A stretch of DNA of 64,000 nt from the NCBI GenBank assembly GCA_037783545.1, contig JBBELK010001255.1, positions 1 to 64,000 of the forward strand, in the 5' to 3' direction. The translations under genes were made by a program, and so were the position numbers. The stretch is from Henricia sp. BOLD:AAB3569 (Eukaryota > Echinodermata > Asteroidea > Spinulosida > Echinasteridae). Numbering within the stretch: the stretch's first letter is position 1; each line of letters opens with the position of its first letter. Positions 1-12,275 of the stretch are shown piece by piece. Below the pieces are notes generated by a model. That model was not told the origin of the DNA, did no database searches, and saw nothing but the letters and a program-made list of their open reading frames with translations.

Positions 1-3000
1 GGTCCAAACGTCGGCAAATTTGGAGGTCGAAAAATGTTCCGACGAACTTCAAATTTTGCATGCCTAAACTCTCTATATTGCGCACTTGTCATAAAAAATT
101 GACAGACTTTCGCCGGGAAATGGCAGAGAAATTTCAAAGTTTAGAAAAAACTGGGTTGAGGCTTCCTGACTGCTCTCACGCAAACCGTGGCTGTCTGTAC
201 ATACCTCTTTGGGGTACTCCTGAGTTGTGCGCATGCTCAGTCATTCGGACTGTCGTTAACGCACCGCAGTTTGGCTCGGCAATTTGGTCAAAGTGTGGTC
301 CAAACGTCGGCAAATTTGGAGGTCGAAAATGTTCCGACGAACTTCAAATTTTGCATGCCCTAAACTCTCTATATTGCGCACTTGTCATAAAAAATTGACA
401 GACTTTCGCCGGGAAATGGCAGAGAAATTTCAAAGTTTAGAAAAAACTGGGTTGAGGCTTACTGACTGCTCTCACGCAAACCGTGGCTGTCTGTACACAC
501 CTCTTTGGGGTACTCCTGAGTTGTGCGCATGCTCAGTCATTCGGACTGTCGTTAACGCACCGCAGTTTGGCTCGGCAATTTGGTCAAAGTGTGGTCCAAA
601 CGTCGGCAAATTTGGAGGTCGAAAAATGTTCCGACGAACTTCAAATTTGCATGCCCTAAACTCTCTATATTGCGCACTTGTCATAAAAAATTGACAGACT
701 TTCGCCGGAAATGGCAGAGAAATTTCAAAGTTTAGAAAAAACTGGGTTGAGGCTTCCTGACTGCTCTCACGCAAACCGTGGCTGTCTGTACACACCTCTT
801 TGGGGTACTCCTGAGTTGTGCGCATGCTCAGTCATTCGGACTGTCGTTAACGCACCGCAGTTTGGCTCGGCAATTTGGTCAAAGTGTGGTCCAAACGTCG
901 GCAAATTTGGAGGTCGAAAAATGTTCCGACGAACTTCAAATTTTGCATGCCCTAAACTCTCTATATTGCGCACTTGTCATAAAAAAATGACAGACTTTCG
1001 CCGGGAAATGGCAGAGAAATTTCAAAGTTTAGAAAAAACTGGGTTGAGGCTTCCTGACTGCTCTCACGCAAACCGTGGCTGTCTGTACACACCTCTTTGG
1101 GTACTCCTGAGTTGTGCGCATGCTCAGTCATTCGGACTGTCGTTAACGCACCGCAGTTTGGCTCGGCAATTTGGTCAAAGTGTGGTCCAAACGTCGGCAA
1201 ATTTGGAGGTCGAAAAATGTTCCGACGAACTTCAAATTTTGCATGCCCTAAACTCTCTATATTGCGCACTTGTCATAAAAAATTGACAGACTTTCGCGGG
1301 AAATGGCAGAGAAATTTCAAAGTTTAGAAAAACTGGGTTGAGGCTTACTGACTGCTCTCACGCAAACCGTGGCTGTCTGTACACACCTCTTTGGGGTACT
1401 CCTGAGTTGTGCGCATGCTCAGTCATTCGGACTGTCGTTAACGCACCGCAGTTTGGCTCGGCAATTTGGTCAAAGTGTGGTCCAAACGTCGGCAAATTTG
1501 GAGGTCGAAAAATGTTCCGACGAACTTCAAATTTTGCATGCCCTAAACTCTCTATATTGCGCACTTGTCATAAAAAATTGACAGACTTTCGCCGGGAAAT
1601 GGCAGAGAAATTTCAAAGTTTAGAAAAAACTGGGTTGAGGCTTCTGACTGCTCTCACGCAAACCGTGGCTGTCTGTACACACCTCTTTGGGGTACTCCTG
1701 AGTTGTGCGCATGCTCAGTCATTCGGACTGTCGTTAACGCACCGCAGTTTGGCTCGGCAATTTGGTCAAAGTGTGGTCCAAACGTCGGCAAATTTGGAGG
1801 TCGAAAAATGTTCCGACGAACTTCAAATTTTGCATGCCCTAAACTCTCTATATTGCGCACTTGTCATAAAAAATTGACAGACTTTCGCCGGGAAATGGGG
1901 CAGAGAAATTTCAAAGTTTAGAAAAAACTGGGTTGAGGCTTCCTGACTGCTCTCACGCAAACCGTGGCTGTCTGTACACACCTCTTTGGGGTACTCCTGA
2001 GTTGTGCGCATGCTCAGTCATTCGGACTGTCGTTAACGCACCGCAGTTTGGCTCGGCAATTTGGTCAAAGTGTGGTCCAAACGTCGGCAAATTTGGAGGT
2101 CGAAAAATGTTCCGACGAACTTCAAATTTTGCATGCCCTAAACTCTCTATATTGCGCACTTGTCATAAAAAATTGACAGACTTTCGCCGGGAAATGGCAG
2201 AGAAATTTCAAAGTTTAGAAAAAACTGGTTGAGGCTTCCTGACTGCTCTCACGCAAACCGTGGCTGTCTGTACACACCTCTTTGGGGTACTCCTGAGTTG
2301 TGCGCATGCTCAGTCATTCGGACTGTCGTTAACGCACCGCAGTTTGGCTCGGCAATTTGGTCAAAGTGTGGTCCAAACGTCGGCAAATTTGGAGGTCGAA
2401 AATGTTCCGACGAACTTCAAATTTTGCATGCCCTAAACTCTCTATATTGCGCACTTGTCATAAAAAATTGACAGACTTTCGCCGGGAAATGGCAGAGAAA
2501 TTTCAAAGTTTAGAAAAAACTGGGTTGAGGCTTCCTGACTGCTCTCACGCAAACCGTGGCTGTCTGTACACACCTCTTTGGGGTACTCCTGAGTTGTGCG
2601 CATGCTCAGTCATTCGGACTGTCGTTAACGCACCGCAGTTTGGCTCGGCAATTTGGTCAAAGTGTGGTCCAAACGTCGGCAAATTTGGAGGTCGAAAAAT
2701 GTTCCGACGAACTTCAAATTTTGCATGCCCTAAACTCTCTATATTGCGCACTTGTCATAACAAATTGACAGACTTTCGCCGGGAAATGGCAGAGAAATTT
2801 CAAAGTTTAGAAAAAACTGGGTTGAGGCTTCCTGACTGCTCTCACGCAAACCGTGGCTGTCTGTACACACCTCTTTGGGGTACTCCTGAGTTGTGCGCAT
2901 GCTCAGTCATTCGGACTGTCGTTAACGCACCGCAGTTTGGCTCGGCAATTTGGTCAAAGTGTGGTCCAAACGTCGGCAAATTTGGAGGTCGAAAAATGTT

Positions 3001-4018
3001 CCGACGAACTTCAGATTTTGCATGCCCTAAACTCTCTATATTGCGCACTTGTCATAAAAAATTGACAGACTTTCGCCGGGAAATGGCAGAGAAATTTCAA
3101 AGTTTAGAAAAACTGGGTTGAGGATTCCTGACTGCTCTCACGCAAACGGTGGCTGTCTGTACACACCTCTTTGGGGTACTCCTGAGTTGTGCGCATGCTC
3201 AGTCATTCGGACTGTCGTTAACGCACCGCAGTTTGGCTCGGCAATTTGGTCAAAGTGTGGTCCAAACGTCGGCAAATTTGGAGGTCGAAAAATGTTCCGA
3301 CGAACTTCAAATTTTGCATGCCCTAAACTCTCTATATTGCGCACTTGTCATAAAAAATTGACAGACTTTCGCCTGGAAATGGCAGAGAAATTTCAAAGTT
3401 TAGAAAAAACTGGGTTGAGGCTTCCTGACTGCTCTCACGCAAACGGTGGCTGTCTGTACACACCTCTTTGGGTACTCCTGAGTTGTGCGCATGCTCAGTC
3501 ATTCGGACTGTCGTTAACGCACCGCAGTTTGGCTCGGCAATTTGGTCAAAGTGTGGTCCAAACGTCGGCAAATTTGGAGGTCGAAAAATGTTCCGACGAA
3601 CTTCAGATTTTGCATGCCCTAAACTCTCTATATTGCGCACTTGTCATAAAAAATTGACAGACTTTCGCCGGGAAATGGCAGAGAAATTTCAAAGTTTAGA
3701 AAAAACTGGGTTGAGGATTCCTGACTGCTCTCACGCAAACGGTGGCTGTCTGTACACACCTCTTTGGGGTACTCCTGAGTTGTGCGCATGCTCAGTCATT
3801 CGGACTGTCGTTAACGCACCGCAGTTTGGCTCGGCAATTTGGTCAAAGTGTGGTCCAAACGTCGGCAAATTTGGAGGTCGAAAAATGTTCCGACGAACTT
3901 CAAATTTTGCATGCCCTAAACTCTCTATATTGCGCACTTGTCATAAAAAATTGACAGACTTTCGCCGGGAAATGGCAGAGAAATTTAAAGTTTAGAAAAA
4001 ACTGGGTTGAGGCTTCCT

Positions 4019-4315
4019 GACTGCTCTCACGCAAACCGTGGCTGTCTGTACACACCTCTTTGGGGTACTCCTGAGTTGTGCGCATGCTCAGTCATTCGGA
4101 CTGTCGTTAACGCACCGCAGTTTGGCTCGGCAATTTGGTCAAAGTGTGGTCCAAACGTCGGCAAATTTGGAGGTCGAAAAATGTTCCGACGAACTTCAAA
4201 TTTTGCATGCCCTAAACTCTCTATATTGCGCACTTGTCATAAAAAATTGACAGACTTTCGCCGGGAAATGGCAGAGAAATTTCAAAGTTTAGAAAAAACT
4301 GGGTTGAGGCTTCCT
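4019..4315 (+). repeat. Reference 297-bp satellite monomer
   Basis: A copy without indels, used here as the reference; the start point is arbitrary. G+C is 138 of 297, with 16 CpG by hand count. Visible internal structure: TGCGCA at 4079-4084 overlapping GCATGC at 4082-4087, flanked by inverted CTGAG (4071-4075) and CTCAG (4087-4091); GTTAAC at 4106-4111; a direct sub-repeat TCGGCAATTTGG (4127-4138) and TCGGCAAATTTGG (4158-4170); A-tracts at 4177-4181, 4241-4246 and 4293-4298; and inverted TGTCA (4235-4239) and TGACA (4248-4252) around an 8-bp A/T-only spacer. At 297 bp it is in the rough range of a two-nucleosome satellite, which is inference. I do not recognise it as a named satellite family. 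Confidence 0.95.
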
Positions 4316-6045
4316 GACTGCTCTCACGCAAACCGTGGCTGTCTGTACACACCTCTTTGGGGTACTCCTGAGTTGTGCGCATGCTCAGTCATTCGGACTG
4401 TCGTTAACGCACCGCAGTTTGGCTCGGCAATTTGGTCAAAGTGTGGTCCAAACGTCGGCAAATTTGGAGGTCGAAAAATGTTCCGACGAACTTCAAATTT
4501 TGCATGCCCTAAACTCTCTATATTGCGCACTTGTCATAAAAAATTGACAGACTTTCGCCGGGAAATGGCAGAGAAATTTCAAAGTTTAGAAAAAACTGGG
4601 TTGAGGCTTCCTGACTGCTCTCACGCAAACCGTGGCTGTCTGTACACACCTCTTTGGGGTACTCCTGAGTTGTGCGCATGCTCAGTCATTCGGACTGTCG
4701 TTAACGCACCGCAGTTTGGCTCGGCAATTTGGTCAAAGTGTGGTCCAAACGTCGGCAAATTTGGAGGTCGAAAAATGTTCGACGAACTTCAAATTTTGCA
4801 TGCCCTAAACTCTCTATATTGCGCACTTGTCATAAAAAATTGACAGACTTTCGCCGGGAAATGGCAGAGAAATTTCAAAGTTTAGAAAAAACTGGGTTGA
4901 GGCTTCCTGACTGCTCTCACGCAAACCGTGGCTGTCTGTACACACCTCTTTGGGGTACTCCTGAGTTGTGCGCATGCTCAGTCATTCGGACTGTCGTTAA
5001 CGCACCGCAGTTTGGCTCGGCAATTTGGTCAAAGTGTGGTCCAAACGTCGGCAAATTTGGAGGTCGAAAAATGTTCCGACGAACTTCAGATTTTGCATGC
5101 CCTAAACTCTCTATATTGCGCACTTGTCATAAAAAATTGACAGACTTTCGCCGGGAAATGGCAGAGAAATTTCAAAGTTTAGAAAAAACTGGGTTGAGGA
5201 TTCCTGACTGCTCTCACGCAAACGGTGGCTGTCTGTACACACCTCTTTGGGGTACTCCTGAGTTGTGCGCATGCTCAGTCATTCGGACTGTCGTTAACGC
5301 ACCGCAGTTTGGCTCGGCAATTTGGTCAAAGTGTGGTCCAAACGTCGGCAAATTTGGAGGTCGAAAAATGTTCCGACGAACTTCAAATTTTGCATGCCCT
5401 AAACTCTCTATATTGCGCACTTGTCATAAAAAATTGACAGACTTTCGCCGGGAAATGGCAGAGAAATTTCAAAGTTTAGAAAAAACTGGTTGAGGCTTCC
5501 TGACTGCTCTCACGCAAACGTGGCTGTCTGTACACACCTCTTTGGGGTACTCCTGAGTTGTGCGCATGCTCAGTCATTCGGACTGTCGTTAACGCACCGC
5601 AGTTTGGCTCGGCAATTTGGTCAAAGTGTGGTCCAAACGTCGGCAAATTGGAGGTCGAAAAATGTTCCGACGAACTTCAAATTTTGCATGCCCTAAACTC
5701 TCTATATTGCGCACTTGTCATAACAAATTGACAGACTTTCGCCGGGAAATGGCAGAGAAATTTCAAAGTTTAGAAAAAACTGGGTTGAGGCTTCCTGACT
5801 GCTCTCACGCAAACCGTGGCTGTCTGTACACACCTCTTTGGGGTACTCCTGAGTTGTGCGCATGCTCAGTCATTCGGACTGTCGTTAACGCACCGCAGTT
5901 TGGCTCGGCAATTTGGTCAAAGTGTGGTCCAAACGTCGGCAAATTTGGAGGTCGAAAAATGTTCCGACGAACTTCAAATTTTGCATGCCCTAAACTCTCT
6001 ATATTGCGCACTTGTCATAAAAATTGACAGACTTTCGCCGGGAAA

Positions 6046-6370
6046 TGCAGAGAAATTTCAAAGTTTAGAAAAAACTGGGTTGAGGCTTCCTGACTGCTCT
6101 CACGCAAACCGTGGCTGTCTGTACACACCTCTTTGGGTACTCCTGAGTTGTGCGCATGCTCAGTCATTCGGACTTAACGCACCGCAGTTTGGCTCGGCAA
6201 TTTGGTCAAAGTGTGGTCCAAACGTCGGCAAATTTGGAGGTCGAAAAATGTTCCGACGAACTTCAAATTTTGCATGCCCTAAACTCTCTATATAAAAAAT
6301 TGACAGACTTTCGCGGGGAAATGGCAGAGAAATTTCAAAGTTTAGAAAAAAACTGGGTTGAGGCTTCCTG
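6046..6370 (+). repeat. Deleted satellite monomer (5-bp and 14-bp losses)
   Basis: Compared with the reference, this monomer lacks TGTCG after cggac near 6173 and lacks 14 bp (ttgcgcacttgtca) near 6294. The 14-bp loss has a 2-bp TA microhomology at its ends. It also has single-base losses near 6046 and 6134. It is one of the most damaged copies in the window. Confidence 0.85.
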
Positions 6371-9300
6371 ACTGCTCTCACGCAAACCGTGGCTGTCTGT
6401 ACACACCTCTTTGGGGTACTCCTGAGTTGTGCGCATGCTCAGTCATTCGGACTGTCGTTAACGCACCGCAGTTTGGCTCGGCAATTTGGTCAAAGTGTGG
6501 TCCAAACGTCGGCAAATTTGGAGGTCGAAAAATGTTCCGACGAACTTCAAATTTTGCATGCCCTAAACTCTCTATATTGCGCACTTGTCATAAAAAATTG
6601 ACAGACTTTCGCCGGGGAAATGGCAGAGAAATTTCAAAGTTTAGAAAAAACTGGGTTGAGGCTTCCTGACTGCTCTCACGCAAACCGTGGCTGTCTGTAC
6701 ACACCTCTTTGGGGTACTCCTGAGTTGTGCGCATGCTCAGTCATTCGGACTGTCGTTAACGCACCGCAGTTTGGCTCGGCAATTTGGTCAAAGTGTGGTC
6801 CAAACGTCGGCAAATTTGGAGGTCGAAAAATGTTCCGACGAACTTCAAATTTTGCATGCCCTAAACTCTCTATATTGCGCACTTGTCATAAAAAATTGAC
6901 AGACTTTCGCCGGGAAATGGCAGAGAAATTTCAAAGTTTATAAAAAACTGGGTTGAGGCTTCCTGACTGCTCTCCACGCAAACCGTGGCTGTCTGTACAC
7001 ACCTCTTTGGGGTACTCCTGAGTTGTGCGCATGCTCAGTCATTCGGACTGTCGTTAACGCACCGCAGTTTGGCTCGGCAATTTGGTCAAAGTGTGGTCCA
7101 AACGTCGGCAAATTTGGAGGTCGAAAAATGTTCCGACGAACTTCAAATTTTGCATGCCCTAAACTCTCTATATTGCGCACTTTGTCATAAAAAATTGACA
7201 GACTTTCGCCGGAAATGGCAGAGAAATTTCAAAGTTTAGAAAAAACTGGGTTGAGGCTTCCTGACTGCTCTCACGCAAACCGTGGCTGTCTGTACACACC
7301 TCTTTGGGGTACTCCTGAGTTGTGCGCATGCTCAGTTCATTCGGACTGTCGTTAACGCACCGCAGTTTGGCTCGGCAATTTGGTCAAAGTGTGGTCCAAA
7401 CGTCGGCAAATTTGGAGGTCGAAAAATGTTCCGACGAACTTCAAATTTTGCATGCCCTAAACTCTCTATATTGCGCACTTGTCATAAAAAATTGACAGAC
7501 TTTCGCCGGGAAATGGCAGAGAAATTTCAAAGTTTAGAAAAAAACTGGGTTGAGGATTCCTGACTGCTCTCACGCAAACCGTGGCTGTCTGTACACACCT
7601 CTTTGGGGTACTCCTGAGTTGTGCGCATGCTCAGTCATTCGGACTGTCGTTAACGCACCGCAGTTTGGCTCGGCAATTTGGTCAAAGTGTGGTCCAAAAC
7701 GTCGGCAAATTTGGAGGTCGAAAAATGTTCCGACGAACTTCAAATTTTACATGCCCTAAACTCTCTATATTGCGCACTTGTCATAACAAATTGACAGACT
7801 TTCGCCGGGAAATGGCAGAGAAATTTCAAAGTTTAGAAAAAACTGGGTTGAGGCTTCCTGACTGCTCTCACGCAAACCGTGGCTGTCTGTACACACCTCT
7901 TTGGGGTACTCCTGAGTTGTGCGCATGCTCAGTCATTCGGACTGTCGTTAACGCACCGCAGTTTGGCTCGGCAATTTGGTCAAAGTGTGGTCCAAACGTC
8001 GGCAAATTTGGAGGTCGAAAAATGTTCCGACGAACTTCAAATTTTACATGCCCTAAACTCTCTATATTGCGCACTTGTCATAACAAATTGACAGACTTTC
8101 GCCGGGAAATGGCAGAGAAATTTCAAAGTTTAGAAAAAACTGGGTTGAGGCTTCCTGACTGCTCTCACGCAAACCGTGGCTGTCTGTACACACCTCTTTG
8201 GGGTACTCCTGAGTTGTGCGCATGCTCAGTCATTCGGACTGTCGTTAACGCACCGCAGTTTGGCTCGGCAATTTGGTCAAAGTGTGGTCCAAACGTCGGC
8301 AAATTTGGAGGTCGAAAAATGTTCCGACGAACTTCAAATTTTGCATGCCCTAAACTCTCTATATTGCGCACTTGTCATAAAAAATTGACAGACTTTCGCC
8401 GGGAAATGGCAGAGAAATTTCAAAGTTTAGAAAAAACTGGGTTGAGGCTTCCTGACTGCTCTCACGCAAACCGTGGCTGTCTGTACACACCTCTTTGGGG
8501 GTACTCCTGAGTTGTGCGCATGCTCAGTCATTCGGACTGTCGTTAACGCACCGCAGTTTGGCTCGGCAATTTGGTCAAAGTGTGGTCCAAACGTCGGCAA
8601 ATTTGGAGGTCGAAAAATGTTCCGACGAACTTCAAATTTTGCATGCCCTAAACTCTCTATATTGCGCACTTGTCATAAAAAATTGACAGACTTTCGCGGG
8701 GAAATGGCAGAGAAATTTCAAAGTTTAGAAAAAAACTGGGTTGAGGCTTCCTGACTGCTCTCACGCAAACCGTGGCTGTCTGTACACACCTCTTTGGGGT
8801 ACTCCTGAGTTGTGCGCATGCTCAGTCATTCGGACTGTCGTTAACGCACCGCAGTTTGGCTCGGCAATTTGGTCAAAGTGTGGTCCAAACGTCGGCAAAT
8901 TTGGAGGTCGAAAAATGTTCCGACGAACTTCAAATTTTGCATGCCCTAAACTCTCTATATTGCGCACTTGTCATAAAAAAATTGACAGACTTTCGCCGGG
9001 AAATGGCAGAGAAATTTCAAAGTTTAGAAAAAACTGGGTTGAGGCTTCCTGACTGCTCTCACGCAAACCGTGGCTGTCTGTACACACCTCTTTGGGGTAC
9101 TCCTGAGTTGTGCGCATGCTCAGTCATTCGGACTGTCGTTAACGCACCGCAGTTTGGCTCGGCAATTTGGTCAAAGTGTGGTCCAAACGTCGGCAAATTT
9201 GGAGGTCGAAAAATGTTCCGACGAACTTCAAATTTTGCATGCCCTAAACTCTCTATATTGCGCACTTGTCATAAAAAATTGACAGACTTTCGCCGGGAAA

Positions 9301-12099
9301 TGGCAGAGAAATTTCAAAGTTTAGAAAAAACTGGGTTGAGGCTTCCTGACTGCTCTCACGCAAAACCGTGGCTGTCTGTACACACCTCTTTGGGGTACTC
9401 CTGAGTTGTGCGCATGCTCAGTCATTCGGACTGTCGTTAACGCACCGCAGTTTGGCTCGGCAATTTGGTCAAAGTGTGGTCCAAACGTCGGCAAATTTGG
9501 AGGTCGAAAAATGTTCCGACGAACTTCAAATTTTACATGCCCTAAACTCTCTATATTGCGCACTTGTCATAACAAATTGACAGACTTTCGCCGGGAAATG
9601 GCAGAGAAATTTCAAAGTTTAGAAAAACTGGGTTGAGGCTTCCTGACTGCTCTCACGCAAACCGTGGCTGTCTGTACACACCTCTTTGGGGTACTCCTGA
9701 GTTGTGCGCATGCTCAGTCATTCGGACTGTCGTTAACGCACCGCAGTTTGGCTCGGCAATTTGGTCAAAGTGTGGTCCAAACGTCGGCAAATTTGGAGGT
9801 CGAAAAATGTTCCGACGAACTTCAAATTTTGCATGCCCTAAACTCTCTATATTGCGCACTTGTCATAAAAAATTGACAGACTTTCGCCGGGAAATGGCAG
9901 AGAAATTTCAAAGTTTAGAAAAAACTGGGTTGAGGCTTCCTGACTGCTCTCACGCAAACCGTGGCTGTCTGTACACACCTCTTTGGGGTACTCCTGAGTT
10001 GTGCGCATGCTCAGTCATTCGGACTGTCGTTAACGCACCGCAGTTTGGCTCGGCAATTTGGTCAAAGTGTGGTCCAAACGTCGGCAAATTTGGAGGTCGA
10101 AAAATGTTCCGACGAACTTCAAATTTTGCATGCCCTAAACTCTCTATATTGCGCACTTGTCATAAAAAATTGACAGACTTTCGCGGGGAAATGGCAGAGA
10201 AATTTCAAAGTTTAGAAAAAAACTGGGTTGAGGCTTCCTGACTGCTCTCACGCAAACCGTGGCTGTCTGTACACACCTCTTTGGGTACTCCTGAGTTGTG
10301 CGCATGCTCAGTCATTCGGACTGTCGTTAACGCACCGCAGTTTGGCTCGGCAATTTGGTCAAAGTGTGGTCCAAACGTCGGCAAATTTGGAGGTCGAAAA
10401 ATGTTCCGACGAACTTCAAATTTTGCATGCCCTAAACTCTCTATATTGCGCACTTGTCATAAAAAATTGACAGACTTTCGCCGGGAAATGGCAGAGAAAT
10501 TTCAAAGTTTAGAAAAAACTGGGTTGAGGCTTCCTGACTGCTCTCACGCAAACCGTGGCTGTCTGTACACACCTCTTTGGGGTACTCCTGAGTTGTGCGC
10601 ATGCTCAGTCATTCGGACTGTCGTTAACGCACCGCAGTTTGGCTCGGCAATTTGGTCAAAGTGTGGTCCAAACGTCGGCAAATTTGGAGGTCGAAAAATG
10701 TTCCGACGAACTTCAAATTTTGCATGCCCTAAACTCTCTATATTGCGCACTTGTCATAAAAAATTGACAGACTTTCGCCGGGAAATGGCAGAGAAATTTC
10801 AAAGTTTAGAAAAAACTGGGTTGAGGCTTCCTGACTGCTCTCACGCAAACCGTGGCTGTCTGTACACACCTCTTTGGGGTACTCCTGAGTTGTGCGCATG
10901 CTCAGTCATTCGGACTGTCGTTAACGCACCGCAGTTTTGGCTCGGCAATTTGGTCAAAGTGTGGTCCAAACGTCGGCAAATTTGGAGGTCGAAAAATGTT
11001 CCGACGAACTTCAAATTTTGCATGCCCTAAACTCTCTATATTGCGCACTTGTCATAAAAAATTGACAGACTTTCGCCGGAAATGGCAGAGAAATTTCAAA
11101 GTTTAGAAAAAACTGGGTTGAGGCTTCCTGACTGCTCTCACGCAAACCGTGGCTGTCTGTACACACCTCTTTGGGGTACTCCTGAGTTGTGCGCATGCTC
11201 AGTCATTCGGACTGTCGTTAACGCACCGCAGTTTGGCTCGGCAATTTGGTCAAAGTGTGGTCCAAACGTCGGCAAATTTGGAGGTCGAAAAATGTTCCGA
11301 CGAACTTCAAATTTTGCATGCCCTAAACTCTCTATATTGCGCACTTGTCATAAAAAATTGACAGACTTTCGCCGGGAAATGGCAGAGAAATTTCAAAGTT
11401 TAGAAAAAACTGGGTTGAGGCTTCCTGACTGCTCCTCACGCAAACCGTGGCTGTCTGTACACACCTATTTGGGGTACTCCTGAGTTGTGCGCATGCTCAG
11501 TCATTCGGACTGTCGTTAACGCACCGCAGTTTGGCTCGGCAATTTGGTCAAAGTGTGGTCCAAAACGTCGGCAAATTTGGAGGTCGAAAAATGTTCCGAC
11601 GAACTTCAAATTTTGCATGCCCTAAACTCTCTATATTGCGCACTTGTCATAAAAAATTGACAGACTTTCGCCGGGAAATGGCAGAGAAATTTTCAAAGTT
11701 TAGAACAAACTGGGTTGAGGCTTCCTGACTGCTCTCACGCAAACCGTGGCTGTCTGTACACACCTCTTTGGGGTACTCCTGAGTTGTGCGCATGCTCAGT
11801 CATTCGGACTGTCGTTAACGCACCCGCAGTTTGGCTCGGCAATTTGGTCAAAGTGTGGTCCAAACGTCGGCAAATTTGGAGGTCGAAAAATGTTCCGACG
11901 AACTTCAAATTTTGCATGCCCTAAACTCTCTATATTGCGCACTTGTCATAAAAAATTGACAGACTTTCGCCGGGAAATGGCAGAGAAATTTCAAAGTTTA
12001 GAAAAAACTGGGTTGAGGCTTCCTGACTGCTCTCACGCAAAACCGTGGCTGTCTGTACACACCTCTTTGGGGTACTCCTGAGTTGTGCGCATGCTCAGT

Positions 12100-12275
12100 C
12101 ATTCGGACTGTCGTTACGGCAACCGCAGTTTGGCTCGGCAATTTGGTCAAAGTGTGGTCCAAACGTCGGCAAATTTGGAGGTCGAAAAAAATGTTCCGGA
12201 CGAACTTCAAATTTTGCATGCCCTAAACTCTCTATATTGCGCACTTGTCATAAAAAATTGACCGACTTTCGCCGG
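12100..12275 (+). repeat. Variant monomer, ttacggcaaccgc type (first copy)
   Basis: The usual gttaacgcaccgc is replaced by gttacggcaaccgc at about 12113, and the same monomer has attgaccgac instead of attgacagac about 150 bp downstream. Both changes occur together again near 15987/16130 and 17177/17320 and nowhere else that I see, so the three copies share an ancestor. This first copy also has extra bases near 12189 and 12199. Confidence 0.8.

Noticed and set aside
1358-1564. Recurring 68-codon minus-strand open frame
   Set aside because: It starts at GTG, repeats once per monomer on the opposite strand, has no recognisable domain, and overlaps equally open frames on the other strand. It is a shadow of the repeat.
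1369-1581. Recurring 70-codon plus-strand open frame with a secretion-signal-like start (hydrophobic VCTHLFGVLLSC then AHAQ)
   Set aside because: It appears once in each monomer and begins at GTG, with no ATG upstream of it in frame. A few copies gain an ATG through a cacgcaa to catgcaa change (37362, 43609, 45096), but this is one substitution inside a satellite with no other gene signal.
4079-4091. NRF1-like site (tgcgcatgctc) as a promoter in each monomer
   Set aside because: Only part of the palindromic consensus is present, and there is no gene downstream. It is kept only as a palindromic landmark.
4119-4195. tRNA-derived or polymerase III internal promoter in the monomer (A-box-like tggctcggc, B-box-like ggtcgaaaa)
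   Set aside because: The B-box is one base short and lacks its conserved second half, and no cloverleaf can be formed. The match is not better than chance.
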